DNA from: Hemileia vastatrix | Taxonomy: Eukaryota > Basidiomycota > Pucciniomycetes > Pucciniales > Zaghouaniaceae | DNA: 64,000 bases | Assembly: GCA_030280995.1 (NCBI GenBank) | Contig: JASXTE010000230.1 | Span: 1 to 64,000, forward strand | Direction of reading: 5' to 3' | Part shown: piece by piece, positions 34,058-45,925 of the stretch | How the letters are laid out: each line of letters opens with the position of its first letter | Numbering within the stretch: the first letter of the stretch is position 1 | Position numbers and translations under genes: made by a program | Notes under the pieces: generated by a model | What the model was told of the DNA's origin: nothing | The model's input: only the letters and a program-made list of their open reading frames with translations | The model's database searches: none

Positions 34058-36534
34058 GTGTAGTTGTATAATGAAAATGTATGGATATTTAAGTTCCAAG
34101 AAAAAAAATTTCAATGAAATGAGTGGGGTGGGGGGGGGTCAAGATTTAAGATCAACTATACAACGGAAACATCAACAAAGAAATAAAAACCTACAAAACA
34201 ACAACAGGATCTTCAACTGTCAATACAAGGATGAAACCTTCGAGTCCATGTAGTAGGTATCGAATATAGAGAAACAAAACGGAGTCACTAGACTACCTAA
34301 ACAGAATAGATTATGCAAGTAAAAAAAGTATTTTTTAATAAAAATATTAAGATACAGCATCAAGAAGTAGAAAATACATCATCAAAAGATACTAAATAAT
34401 TATATTTATATCGATATATTTTATATGAATAATGAGGATCCATGTATTATGATAATACATACGGAATCCTTATAGATATCATCTATAATTTTTATTTTTA
34501 ACCCTTTGAAGAATGTAGAATATGATGATGGCTATAAATAAAAAACTTACAAGCTAAAGCCCATTATGATAGGTAAACGAAAAAGTACCAAACCTTAGCG
34601 AGAGAGGGATATGCTATAATGTGTTTTACAGGAAATAGAGTATAAAAGTAGTAATACGATAAAGATAAAGAACAGTGCTAATGTATAGTTAGCGAGATGA
34701 GATGATACGTGCTCTAGAAAAGTAAAAGTTTAAATAAGGTAAGGGTATATTTAAAATGCATAAAACATGTATTTTAATATATAAAATGTCAGTATTAGTC
34801 TAAGTATGAGTATAAGTCTTAATATGAGTATCGTAAAAAATAAAAAAAAAGAGTCATAAGACAGACAACCCTAATAAAAAACCTAAGATGGGATGTGATG
34901 TGTAATGATTAAGGATAACGATATATATATACAGGGGGGGGGGTGTAGGGGGATCCGATTCCGATCCAAGTGGTTCAATAATAATACACACACGGGTGTG
35001 CAGGTTAACGTTGAGGGATGGATAAAGTAGGAATTATTCTCATAATAAAATGTGAAAAGCAAAGGACCTGAACATAAAAGATCTGATCACTATTTTATAT
35101 CACTTAGCCAAATATATTTTTAGCAAAGCAAAGTGAGTATGGATAGTAACGTAACGAGAGATGGAGATCGGCGGGTTAAGTAAAGCGGGTATATATATAA
35201 ATATAGTATATAGAGAGTATGATAGGGTGTCTAGTAAGGTATGTGTAAGGCATAGTAGCATGTATATTTACTACGTAAAACTACGATAATGTTGAGTAGG
35301 TGTATGAGATATGATAGTATAATAATGTAGGGTTAGGTAAGGTAATGTATAGTATAGTGAGGTATTGTATTGCAGTGCAGACTTTAATCCAATCCTTCTT
35401 TAACTCTATTTATATTATATTAATAAATAGGTTAGTTTTAATTATTGTTTCTATATAAAATAGATGTATAAATAAATAGAATCATTCAATATAACTCAGT
35501 ATGGTAATATGTCTGAATGCGTGTATGTATGTCTTAGTGATCATTTTTTATAAAAAAGGTATCGGTATCATACCTTATGTTTTTTTAATAAAATGTGTCA
35601 CTATGGTTATAGGTATGTTATAGTAAATAGCCATATATTATTTGATAACTATAAACGATATTTATCCCTTATCTGATAGGGAGAAAGATATAATCTATAA
35701 AGTAAGTTAATAGTAGAGATATAAAATAGATAATATCATCATCAGATGATAATAAATGTACTATGGTTGGCTTTACCTTAAATCCCTCCATGAAGGATGG
35801 TAACCTAAATCCCGAAAAAGGGGATGAACAGAATAGTCCTAACCCCTCTTTTTTTCATAATATCGTGATAGAGTAGTGATAGAGTATTAAGCCTAAGCAA
35901 GTTAGGTATTGTTTTTTCAATAAAAATATTATATATAATATTTAAATAAAAAATAGTAAGCTGTTTAATAGAGTTATGTAGTATCAGTAGGTGATGTATC
36001 ATATGATATGATGGATTGTCATCCATCCGTATATGTCGGATATATCCTCCTTTATCATATAATAATGAGGATGGTGTGGATGTTTATGTGATTCAAGGAT
36101 TATGATCATGGTGTTGAGGATATTGAATTCCAGAGGATAGGAATAAATAATTTTTATTATGATGATTATCAGTGTATGATTCATTGACTTATTTTATATC
36201 AGAGGTTTCAGTGAAATGATAGTGTGATTGGGATGAGGATTCTGATTATCATGATGCCTCATGATAAATAATGCACTATCTAATGTTGATGATGTTAAAT
36301 AGGATTCATAATTTGAATATAATAATACCCCATCTTCTGAAGATGTTATATATTATAAGGTTCCTTAGTATATTATATATATAATAACTCCTCCTTATTA
36401 TAATAATAATTATAATAATAGTTATATAAATAATATTATGAATAAAAACTATTGTTTATAATACTGATATCATTCGATTTATTATTAAAGATGAAAGTAA
36501 AGGTAGAGAATGAGCACATTTTTTGGTTGGCTCA

Positions 36535-36609
36535 CTAAACTTTACTAAACTTTACTTTACTTTACTAAACTTTACTTTACTTTACTTTACTTTACTTTAC
36601 TTTACTTTA
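36535..36609 (+). repeat. ACTTT/ACTAA tandem array
   Basis: About fifteen units of TTTAC with a few AAACT interruptions, followed by a TA run. Confidence 0.9.
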
Positions 36610-36915
36610 GTGATATATATATATATATATATATAATAATATCTCTCTCGGTGTTTATCATGTTCTTTCAGGAACTATTTTGGTTTACCTCTATTTTTTA
36701 TAGATATAATAGAATGGATTATAGGTGGGGTTATAGGTATGGTTGGTATGGTGTAGTATGGTTGGGTGTGTCATAGTAGAGCTGCCGTATCTTAGATTAT
36801 AAGACTATATTCTATAGTATATTATATATAATATATATATATATATATAGCGGAACCTCTATTCACTGAATGTAGGATAGGATGTGTGGGGGGGGGATAT
36901 AACATTTATCTATAC

Positions 36916-36960
36916 CCCGGGAGTTCCACGCATATGACGTGTGGTAGGGGGGGGTCAAAT
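36916..36960 (+). repeat. double-hairpin element copy 4
   Basis: CCCGGG, TTCCACGCATATGACGTGTGG, G8, TCAAAT. The same order and tail (GGGGTCAAAT) as the copies inside nad1-i1 and nad5-i2. Confidence 0.82.
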
Positions 36961-37184
36961 TTAATTTTCATTAAATGAAAAAAAAGATATATATATATAT
37001 ATATATTACATCTTGAATTGTTTTAGGATAGATATAGCAAAGCGATGCATATAAAAGCATAAACTGCCTAAAGATAAGTCATGAATCAAATTTCCTAAAA
37101 ATACAGAATTAATAAACCAGAGTAGGGATGAAGGATAAGAGCGGATGATAGGAATATGTAAATGATGATAAATAAATAGATAAA

Positions 37185-38593
37185 ATGTTTATAGGGATAA
37201 TATATAGTCTTGTGGAGGTAGTAGTAGTAGTAGTACCGATTCTACTTTCGGTAGCATTTATAACGATTATTGAGAGAAAGGTTATGGCTTCAATACAACG
37301 TAGAGTAGGACCAAATGTAGTAGGGGTATACGGTGTACTACAGCCTTTTTCAGATGCGCTAAAGCTAATTGTGAAGGAGATTATTGTACCTCATCAAGCG
37401 AATAAAGTACTTATGTTTATAGCACCTATAGTGACACTATTTTTTTCACTAATAGGTTGAGCTGTCATACCTATAGGTATAGGGCTAGCACTAGCAGATC
37501 TTTCACTGGGTGTACTATATTCCATAGCACTATCATCAGTAGCGGTATATGGGCTAATTTTTGCGGGGTGATCAACTAATTCTAAGTTTGCATTTATGGG
37601 AGGGATTAGATCTACAGCCCAGATGCTATCTTATGAACTAATTATTAGTAGTGTCATTCTGGCCATTATCATGATAACAAGTTCATTTAATTATACTACG
37701 ATTATTATGCATCAACAATCAACATGATTTGTAGCACCACTGCTACCTCTCTTTATAATCTGATTTATAAGTGCACTAGCGGAAACAAATAGGACGCCTT
37801 TTGATCTAAGCGAAGCGGAGAGTGAGCTAGTATCAGGGTATAATACAGATATAAGTGGGATTATTTTTACAATGTATTTCATCAACAGGTGACATAAAAT
37901 CGCAAGATTAGATAGAAAAGGGAGTGAATTGCAAGAACATGTTGTGAAACACATATTAAAGAACAACAACATTTGCAGCGAAGTTAATTTTCAGTAGGTA
38001 AAATAGCCAAAATAATCCTGATTTAAGTAAATCAAATGGAGGCAGAGGATTAAAACGTTCAACGACTAAGGAGTGAGCACTACAACCATAATCTCCTCTC
38101 GAAAGCTCTCCGTCCTTTCAAAAAATGATGACATAGATAATATCTACATTAGAAGGATGATGACATAGTCTGTTCCAGTGGGTGACTATTGGAAATAATA
38201 TTATATGCTTTCCCTATCCCCCTCCACGCATATTCCCTACGTGTGGGAGGGGTCAAATAAGTGAGAGGGGTTAGAAGATAATGATAACATCCAAGATCTG
38301 AGTACTCATCAATTATTCTGATGTCTGCACTAACTTCTATTCTCTTCTGTGGTGGGTGAATAATGCCAGAGATGATAGAGAACTACACATTTATTAATAC
38401 ACAGAGTATTATTCTGGGACTGAAGACATCAGTATTTTGTTTTGTATTTGTATGAGTAAGAGCTAGTATGCCACGACTACGATACGATCAACTGATGATA
38501 GCATGTTGACTAATTCTACTGCCAATTGTAATTGGGATGATCATTTTTATTCCTTGCATTCTAGTAGCCTTCGACATTACAGCGAGTAACTAA
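37185..38593 (+). CDS. nad1: NADH dehydrogenase subunit 1, one intron
   Basis: Membrane subunit of complex I at the junction with the quinone chamber. Exons 37185-37882 and 38296-38593 give 331 residues, ending at TAA 38591. Hallmarks: [75 protein letters not shown], then after the intron [16 protein letters not shown] and [13 protein letters not shown]. Trp is TGA in most places. Splicing after ...TATTTCAT and before ATCTGAG restores MYFI-SEYSS. ATG 37185 is the first start consistent with the family's N terminus. Confidence 0.97.
37883..38295 (+). mobile_element. small group I intron nad1-i1
   Basis: 413 nt, no ORF. Starts CAACAGGTGAC, ends ATCCAAG. IA-type core: GTGAATTGCAAGAACATG, TTTGCAGCGAAGTTAAT, ACGTTCAACGACTAAGGAG and GATGACATAGTCTG. 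The 5' part and core are almost identical to cox1-iO, whereas its P9 region has gained a double-hairpin element (38213-38258). Confidence 0.94.
38213..38258 (+). repeat. double-hairpin element copy 5, inside nad1-i1
   Basis: CTCCACGCATATTCCCTACG stem-loop with GTGTGGGAG closing arm and the GGGGTCAAAT tail. It is absent from the sister intron cox1-iO, so it is an insertion into the intron. Confidence 0.8.
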
Positions 38594-39253
38594 ATGTATA
38601 AGGATATGATGATAAGCCCATAAATTATTATGCTAATAAGGAAAAGCAAAAAAAGTATAGCCAATATGCAATATTATACGTTTTATAAAAGCTTTTCATA
38701 ATACGATACGAGACTCACAGTTATACCCATATGAATGGAATGGGGGGGGGGTTGTTTGTATTATGCGATAATAAAATTATAAACAATAATAACCAGGGGA
38801 GGGTTTAGTTTTAGTAAAGAGGGTATATTATTCCGTAGGTGAGTATAATGTTTAAGAACAGGCCAGGGATGTAACCTATCCAAGAACGATCTCAAATAAA
38901 ACCTGAAATTTAGAACAAACCCATTCTGATTTACTAGAGAACCCTATCCTTTAGAATATTCTAAAGTATTATATTAGTTGCCAAGCTGTGTCTTAGAAGG
39001 TGAAAATGTTATACAGGGAAAAATGATTCTGTCTTTCATGAATCCTGTTTGTAAATAATGATCAGTTTAGTCATTTTATCCCCCTCTGCAACGCACTTAA
39101 AACATCATAATTATGTGGATTAGGTCGATGTAACGTTAATAACCTAAAATGTTAAGATTATAAGAATATCCCTAAAGCAAGCTGTAAGCAACGAGAGTCG
39201 AGTATACTATTTTTAGCTAATGTAATAATTAACATCCATCTTATAAAACCTTC

Positions 39254-39305
39254 GACCCCTCCTACCCGTCATATGCTATGCGTGGGATCCCCATTTTTTG
39301 GGGAT
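39254..39305 (-). repeat. double-hairpin element copy 6 (inverted)
   Basis: The only copy on the - strand: ATGCGTGGGATCCCC followed by ATTTTTTGGGG read on +, matching copy 3 over about 36 nt in inverse orientation. Confidence 0.82.
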
Positions 39306-39379
39306 AAATTTGAAGAGTTCAAAACTATATTATATTATATCTATATTAGATATATAAAGAAAGAATAGGGTTTTATGTT

Positions 39380-41870
39380 ATAATGTCAGTTCAAGTATTC
39401 GACCTGCTAAAATCAAACCGGCGCTAAAGATTATCATTCAGATGGAAACTATAAAATATCTTAATACAATACGACCATAAAAAGGGAAATGGGGTATTAA
39501 TATATTGTATATATAATAAAGCCTAAACCCTGGTTTTGTTGTTAGACAATAATAAATATAAGTCTAAAAAGTAAGCTTAAAATTAAGATTTAAGTAACGG
39601 AGATGCCTAGCTCTCAAAATTTTAAAAATACTATACATAAAGAAAGAATACGGAAAACTAAAAAATGATGTAGATGTTCCATTAATATGAGGGGGTTATG
39701 TGAGGTATGCTGATGAATGATGAATAACTATATGCTTTAAACTTTGTGTTCACTTTCATATAAAAAAAATGAATAAAAACCGAGGCTATATACGAAAAAA
39801 AAAGAATGAAGAATGTAATGTAATGTATTCAAATTTTATTCTATTCTTTATAAGATTCAGCATGTGGGGTTGACAAAGTTATAAAATAGTAAAAATAGTA
39901 ATAACTACGTAAAGTGAAACATTATTTAATCCTAAATAAATCGGTAAATAACATTCTCCGATTTATTTAGGGGGGGGGGGGAGGTATATTGAATAATAAC
40001 CCCCCACATGGTAAAGAATGTTTAAAATTTTCCCTTAAGATAAAGATTCATTACATAGAACCTGATCCTATTGTACTAATAATATATACACGATCTTTTG
40101 TGTTTTGATTTCGAACGGATTTTATTTAATGTCGCGGCGAATCAAAAGCATGGTAAGTATGCACATGCACATGGCTATTTTGTTTTAAGTCCTTTGTTTG
40201 GCGTAAATTACTTTAAATAGTAACTAGTCCATTATAGATACGCAGCCCTACCCTTCTATATAGTAAAGAGAGGGGGGATGAGGGTAACAACTTTTTCGAT
40301 AAGTACTGAGTACTGAGCCGAAGCAGTCAGACTATAAGCCTGCTGCTTTATAAGCGATATGTCAGTTCAAGTTGGACTAAAGAGAAATAAACAGAAGTGC
40401 AAAATAAAAGTTTATACCATTTTACTATTGCACAGACACTACATAAAATGATTTTTAGAACTCAGCTGCTTATAACCGTAAGAGTCAAAATAGTAAAGTA
40501 CGTATAAAAAAGTAAATAAACCTGATGTTCTGTTCTATATAGGCAGGCACAGGGGGGGGGATTATAGAGGGCAGGCAAGTTCTCAGTAAGAGTATAAGTT
40601 TTTAGAATAGGATCGTATAAATAAAAAACTTTATTTATATATCACCCCCCCTTATATAACACTAAAAAATTTGAGGTGTTGAGGGGGGGGTGATAATAGT
40701 GTGCCAAGCCTAAAATACGATGATATAACGAACCATTGTAAAACGTAATTTATAATCACAACCGTTTTTTGTTCATGTTAAACTGGGTGACATGAGGAAT
40801 ACATACATTAAAGGGGGGGTGGGATTGATTCAATACCTAATCGAAGGTTTAAAACAAGTTATACTGCGTGTTCAAGCTTATATCAGCCGTATGTATTGTG
40901 AGAAGCTTGATGCAGTCAATAGACTAAGACGGAAGGGGGGGGGAATATGAATCTGTAGGTATAAAGATTAAATATAATTTATATAGTTAATCTATAAACC
41001 CTGGGTGCGAGTTGAGTTATAAAAAATAAATAAAAGCGCTATATAAGCTTAATATTATTATATAAGCCTATAGATAGAGCTATAGGCTTAATTGTATGTC
41101 ATAAAATCCCTAAACCTCTAAGGTGGTAAGATGTAACATCCTCATTGGATGGTTGGGTTTTTTGTGACAACAGGCAGGGGTTGTTTTGTTTTCATAAAAA
41201 TGAAACTGATTCAGAGTAGTAAAATAAAAAAAGCTAATTCTTTCATAAAATAAAAAAAATATTTTATGTTACGTAATATTTTTTTTCAGTTATAAATAGT
41301 AATAATATAGTCAGTAGCTCTTCAACTGGAAAGTAAATATCCTGTTCAAGGCTTTATCCTAATAACCCCTGGATATAATCTATAAAAAGCAAGCAAGCAA
41401 GTAAGCAATTCGGATAATTTAGGCTAAAGAAGAGAAGATAAAAACTTGCTTAGTGTGAAGGTTAAAACATTTATAAAAATTTTAAGCATTATTCAATATA
41501 ATATGTCCACAAATATAAATGATATATTTTCTTTTGGATGCTGCCGCGCAGCCTATTCATAAAAGCATTGTTTCACAGGAACTCGTTTTATAGTAATGTT
41601 TTACAGTAATATGTAAGATATATAAAGACAATATATAAAAGCTAAGGACTAATGAGGTGAGGTTTTAATAATATATATCCTTTTTGATTAAAGAATACGG
41701 ATATAATGCTATGATTGAATATATTTAATATAGATAAAAGGATATCTAAGTTTGACTGGTAGATACACAAAACTTATAACCATAGGACTATAGCACAAAC
41801 ACTACAAAAAATGAGTATAATATGCTAGAAGAGCCGTGAGAGTGACAAGACAAGAGTACGTATAGTATAA
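39380..41870 (+). pseudogene. group II maturase relics in spacer
   Basis: A frame near 39697 reads YVRYADEWWIT, the RT catalytic block with YADE (39706-39717). Two later stretches (~40432, ~41788) share the pattern GCACA-ACACTACA-AAAATGA, encoding AQTLHKM or AQTLQKM, like the SCAxTL motif of the maturase X domain. Near 41829 GAGCCGTGAGAGTGAC...GAGTACG looks like a worn domain V. Two or more dead group II introns are the simplest reading. Confidence 0.45.
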
Positions 41871-44170
41871 AAGAGTTAATTTATACGATGTTTATCTCTG
41901 CACATTAATCGAATAACAAGTGAATATTTCACTTGTTCTAAGTTTGCGCGTTTCGTTTATATAAGTTTGTTCGAGTTTTTATATAAGATCCCTCCCTCCC
42001 TTTCTCCATTATTAGAATACCTAAACTTTAACCTCCCTTAATGGGGGGATGAGTTGGCATACCCAGCTTTAACACACACTGTAACAGGTACATAGAGAGT
42101 TATAAATAGATTATCGTGAGTGAGGTGATTTAAATATAAGAAAGAATATTCATTTCATTATTTATAGACGGATTGAATAGATTAAATAATAAGTATGACG
42201 TATTGCGTAAAAGCCTACGCATTAGTATAAGAACATGGTGTATAGCAGGTGTTGTGTGCTTTATGCAAAAATAAAAATCCTCGTGGGGAGGGGAACCACG
42301 TTTTTTTCGCTACTGCAATGCATTGCAGTAAATTGTGGTGAACAGCCCTAGTCAGCACGCTATGCTATCTACATAACCCTACTATACCTTTAAAATAATT
42401 TAATTTATTTATACAATACAGAAATAAATAAAACATAAAAAGATAAAGATTGTGAGATAAAGATTGTGAGATAAAGAAAGGTGTGATAAAAAATATTTTG
42501 ATAGTATAGCGAGATTTATTTATATTAATTATTAATGGGTCCGGTCTTGTTAGCAGGTCCTTAGCATAAATAATTTATGTTTGTAAAAAAGACCTCAGTT
42601 AAATGTGTAACCTAAGGGCCATATATCGTCTGTCATATGTAGAGAGAGGGTATGAGAGTTTATAAACAATATGCTTAAGAATACTAGTTATGAGACCCCT
42701 TCTGTTTCTGTCATGGGGTTTTAATAGTTGAAATGAATGGCTGAGGTTTAGTTTATAAGAATAAAGAGCTAAAATAAAGAGCCTAAGATGGAGGCGTAAG
42801 AGATGATCAGATCGACTCGCTAAAATAAATACCTTGGGTTAGGTTAAGTATATTTGTGCATTTATGTGGATATTTTTACCAGGATGGATAAGTACGAGAT
42901 AAGATGTTGATATCCGGTGAGAAAGTAGGTACCATCTGACACAATACTACAAGGCTCGAAACTTGACGCACTGCACTGAAGGACATTGCTAATATTCCCC
43001 CCCCCTCATTTTTTATTTTAATCAGGCCACAATATTTATTAATAAAAAATAGGCCTACTATATAAATATAAATGACGAACCGAACCCTGGTAAATAAATA
43101 GAGATCTTAAAAAGTTAAATATAAAACTAAGCCCGCACAATATTATTGTCATAGTATGTGTATGTCGAGTATCCGTTTATTATTAATAAATACGATACAG
43201 AAAGAAAGAATACGAAATTAAAAAGTGGTACGGGTTGGTTTTTAGTGGGTGGTAATATAAAGCCTATACCTCTCAAACTGGAAAGTATATGTATGTGTTA
43301 CACCCTTCCTTCAAGTTACTTCAAAATAAGAATAATAAAGTATAAGGATGTTTGGGGTTAGGTAACACTAAAAAAATGGAGGGGGGGGAAGGTGTGGGTT
43401 TAATAAATATATATTTATATAAATATAACTAATATAATTGAAAAATGGTTTTATTTTCGAAAATAAAACTTACGATGATGGATAGGGAGTATAGTATAAA
43501 CAGACTATTCTTAACTAAAATCAGGTTTTAATTTTTATATTTTATATACCCGCCGCACCCTCACCCTCACGTAGAGAGTGTATATTATAATAATGTTTTT
43601 ATTTATATATGCCTACTTATAAGTATAGTAGCCGTAATAAAAAAAAATGTCATCCGGATCTTGTTTGGTACATCTGATAGTTTGTGGGTTTACAACAAAC
43701 TACCACTCCAAAATGTTTCGATGTTGTGTATTTTTATTTATGTATCGTATAAAAAGATGGAGTGCCGGTTTTGTGTTGAGAATGCCAAAACCCCATGCTA
43801 AATAGAGATGAGCATGTTTTCCTGAAGAGAAGTAAAATATGCATGCAACTCTGTTTGGCCCCTCTCTCGTCTGTCATATATAGAGATATGTATAAAAGGG
43901 GATTATTCTTAGTTAGTTATAAACCTTAGTTAGAGATGGATACCATGCAATACAAGATAAATGACGTAAACCCGTTTTGTAGCTTTGTATAACGGATTAT
44001 GTGATATGAGATGGTGGGCCCACATTCCTAAATAAATCAATCTATCCCTCAAGAAAGAGACCCATAAAAGAATCCATAAATAAACCCTTAAATATAATGT
44101 AGAGTATGTTATAATAGGTTATAGTTTGAGATACTTAAATGTTTATAAAGAAGGGGTGGGGGTGCTTCTG

Positions 44171-44482
44171 ATGGGGATAATAATATTTTGTCTAGCGATT
44201 CCGCTAAATTCTAACACTGTTAATGCTTTTCATTATACGAGACTAACAGTTATAATTTTTGTTACATGTGGGATACTAACGATAGGTAATATAAATATAG
44301 ATTTTGAAGGACTAAGTATATTTAGTGGTCAACAATATCAATCCGAAATAACCCTGTTTATAGAGCAGCTACTATTTACAGTAGGGTGTCTATGTATAAT
44401 AACTTTTAATACGAAAGGAGTAAGAGATTCGAAAAGGGATGCTACAGAAACAGGGTATGTAAGAGGTAGTTACCCTGTATAG
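44171..44482 (+). CDS. nad2: NADH dehydrogenase subunit 2, 5' fragment only
   Basis: Hydrophobic frame starting MGIIIFCLAIPLNSNTVNAF (ATG 44171; the frame is open back to TTG 44126) with IDFEGLSIFSGQQYQ and ITLFIEQLLFTVGCLCIIT. It matches the N-terminal region of fungal Nad2, where a G(I/L)x(I/L)(Y/F)xG block is followed by a long helix. It stops after RGSYPV (TAG), just where the family continues with the next helices (usually E-Y/F-P-L-I). About three quarters of the protein is not found nearby. Either exon 1 of a trans-spliced or distant gene, or a truncated copy. Confidence 0.65.
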   Translation: MGIIIFCLAIPLNSNTVNAFHYTRLTVIIFVTCGILTIGNINIDFEGLSIFSGQQYQSEITLFIEQLLFTVGCLCIITFNTKGVRDSKRDATETGYVRGSYPV

Positions 44483-44960
44483 GTAAGATGCCGTTTAATT
44501 CAAAAGTAAGTGAAGATGGGGGGGGGTGGTTCGTTGAGTTCACACCAGAAAGAGAACCTATTCGAAATGCATATGCATATTCTACACCCTAAAAATAAGA
44601 TGGGTGTAGTTCATGCAGAGATAGAATAAAATAATCAGGAGTATACACCTTATAGACCATATAGAATATAAAGGATGAGATTAGAATATCTCTAATTCAA
44701 ACAGGAAAACGAGACAAATCAATCGAAGTAAGAAGACTAAATAAGGTAATGGTATGAGAAGTCACGTCACCGAGTAAGATATTTTGTTTTACGGTCGACG
44801 CTGAGACTAAGTAAGTTGAGATAGGGGGGTAAGTAGAGTGAGTGAGCCGCTTAAGAATATTATAAAAGGGTTAAAATACAAGAGGGGCTAGGCATACATA
44901 TACAGCATTTTGGGTAACATTGCTTTACTTACACCAACTTAATAGTAGTCAAGTCCTGAA

Positions 44961-44987
44961 TATCACTATCACTATCACTATCACTAT
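44961..44987 (+). repeat. TATCAC hexamer repeat
   Basis: Four and a half perfect copies. Confidence 0.9.
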
Positions 44988-45884
44988 TGTTTAACGTGAG
45001 TAAGAGCAATTTTTAGTACATGTAAGATAAAACCTTGGCCTTGGGGTGGGGGGTTGATAATACTTGAGAATCATGCTGAATGACTAATGCTAAATAAGAT
45101 AAGATTAAAACTAGCATTAGTATAATGGAGATTATCTGAATAAGCCCTAATAAGATACAATAATCCTATAATACAAAGGTGAAAGGAAAGACTTTGGGGG
45201 GGGGGGGGGGGGATAAAAGCTCCTAATAGCAAGGCATAATGAGCACGGCTTCGAGGCAGGTAGTCATGATAAACTGTAAAGTTCACGTTTGTAAATGGAG
45301 TTGGAGTAGAGTAGACAGCACAATATAATATATAATAGGAGCTAATGCAATAGGGTAATAAAATATAGAGATAAGCATGTATAAGTTTGACTAAATATTC
45401 AATTCCAGCTCATCTGCAAGTAGCGCTATAGAAGGTAAGGTGTGTAGAACTCCAATATCAATATATACTCAACGGCAAACACAATTTATAAAAATAAAAA
45501 AGAGTAGCAGCTCAGAGCTGTGAGAGTGGGAGATAAATACCTACGGCGTATTGTGGCCGTAGATAATATGCCAACAACGAGGGCAAGTAAAAAAAGTACG
45601 GGATGTATCGGTATTTGTATAGGTATTTGTAGAGGTTTTGTAAAATAAATACCGTAAATATCAGCTAGCACACTGAGTGTTGTTCAAGAAGAGTTTGTTA
45701 TAAGTCCGCTGTTCCAAGAATAGGATCCTAGTGATTTATAAATTTTTTTTAATAAAAATAAGGAAGTATATACCTTTTAACACATCTCTCTAAGCTTCGA
45801 TGATCAGGCTAGGCTTTTATCACACCAAGCCTTAACTAAATGTAAATATTTCGTTGACGGAGGAGTTATATATATCCTTTCCGG

Positions 45885-45925
45885 ACCCTGGAATCCCACG
45901 CAGCATGGCTGTGCAGGGAGGGGGG
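45885..45925 (+). repeat. double-hairpin element copy 7 (variant)
   Basis: TCCCACGCAGCATGGCTGTG then CAGGGAGGGGGG; the loop differs (CAGCATGGCTG) but order and G tail are the same. Confidence 0.65.

Larger units (their letters stand above)
33948..37184 (+). other. spacer tRNA-Cys to nad1
   Basis: 3.2 kb without recognised genes. Contains double-hairpin copies at 34021 and 36916, G tracts (34121, 34935, 36890), an ACTTT array (36535-36609), TA dinucleotide runs and, near 36000-36300, a less repetitive stretch with stops in all frames. Confidence 0.6.
38594..44170 (+). other. spacer nad1 to nad2 fragment
   Basis: 5.6 kb with no intact gene. Composition from 38.8 to 41.9 kb is less AT-skewed and includes group II maturase relics (see the pseudogene entry). 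The inverted double-hairpin copy is at 39254. G tracts occur at 38741, 39969, 40551, 40683, 40815, 40936 and 43380. No rRNA signature found. Confidence 0.6.

Noticed and set aside
29432..36184. Numerous minus-strand hydrophobic ORFs of 60-105 aa in spacers
   Set aside because: They are rich in Tyr, Ile, Leu and Ser from TA-rich DNA, overlap repeats and match no mitochondrial gene.
41310..41380. Possible tRNA (TAGCTCTTCAACTGGAAAG, CTGTTCAAGGC)
   Set aside because: D-arm and T-loop-like words are present but acceptor and T stems do not pair.
38840..41950. Small or large rRNA gene in the less AT-rich spacer
   Set aside because: None of the universal rRNA words (for example the 530 loop GTGCCAGC...GCGGTAA or the decoding-site sequence) was found.
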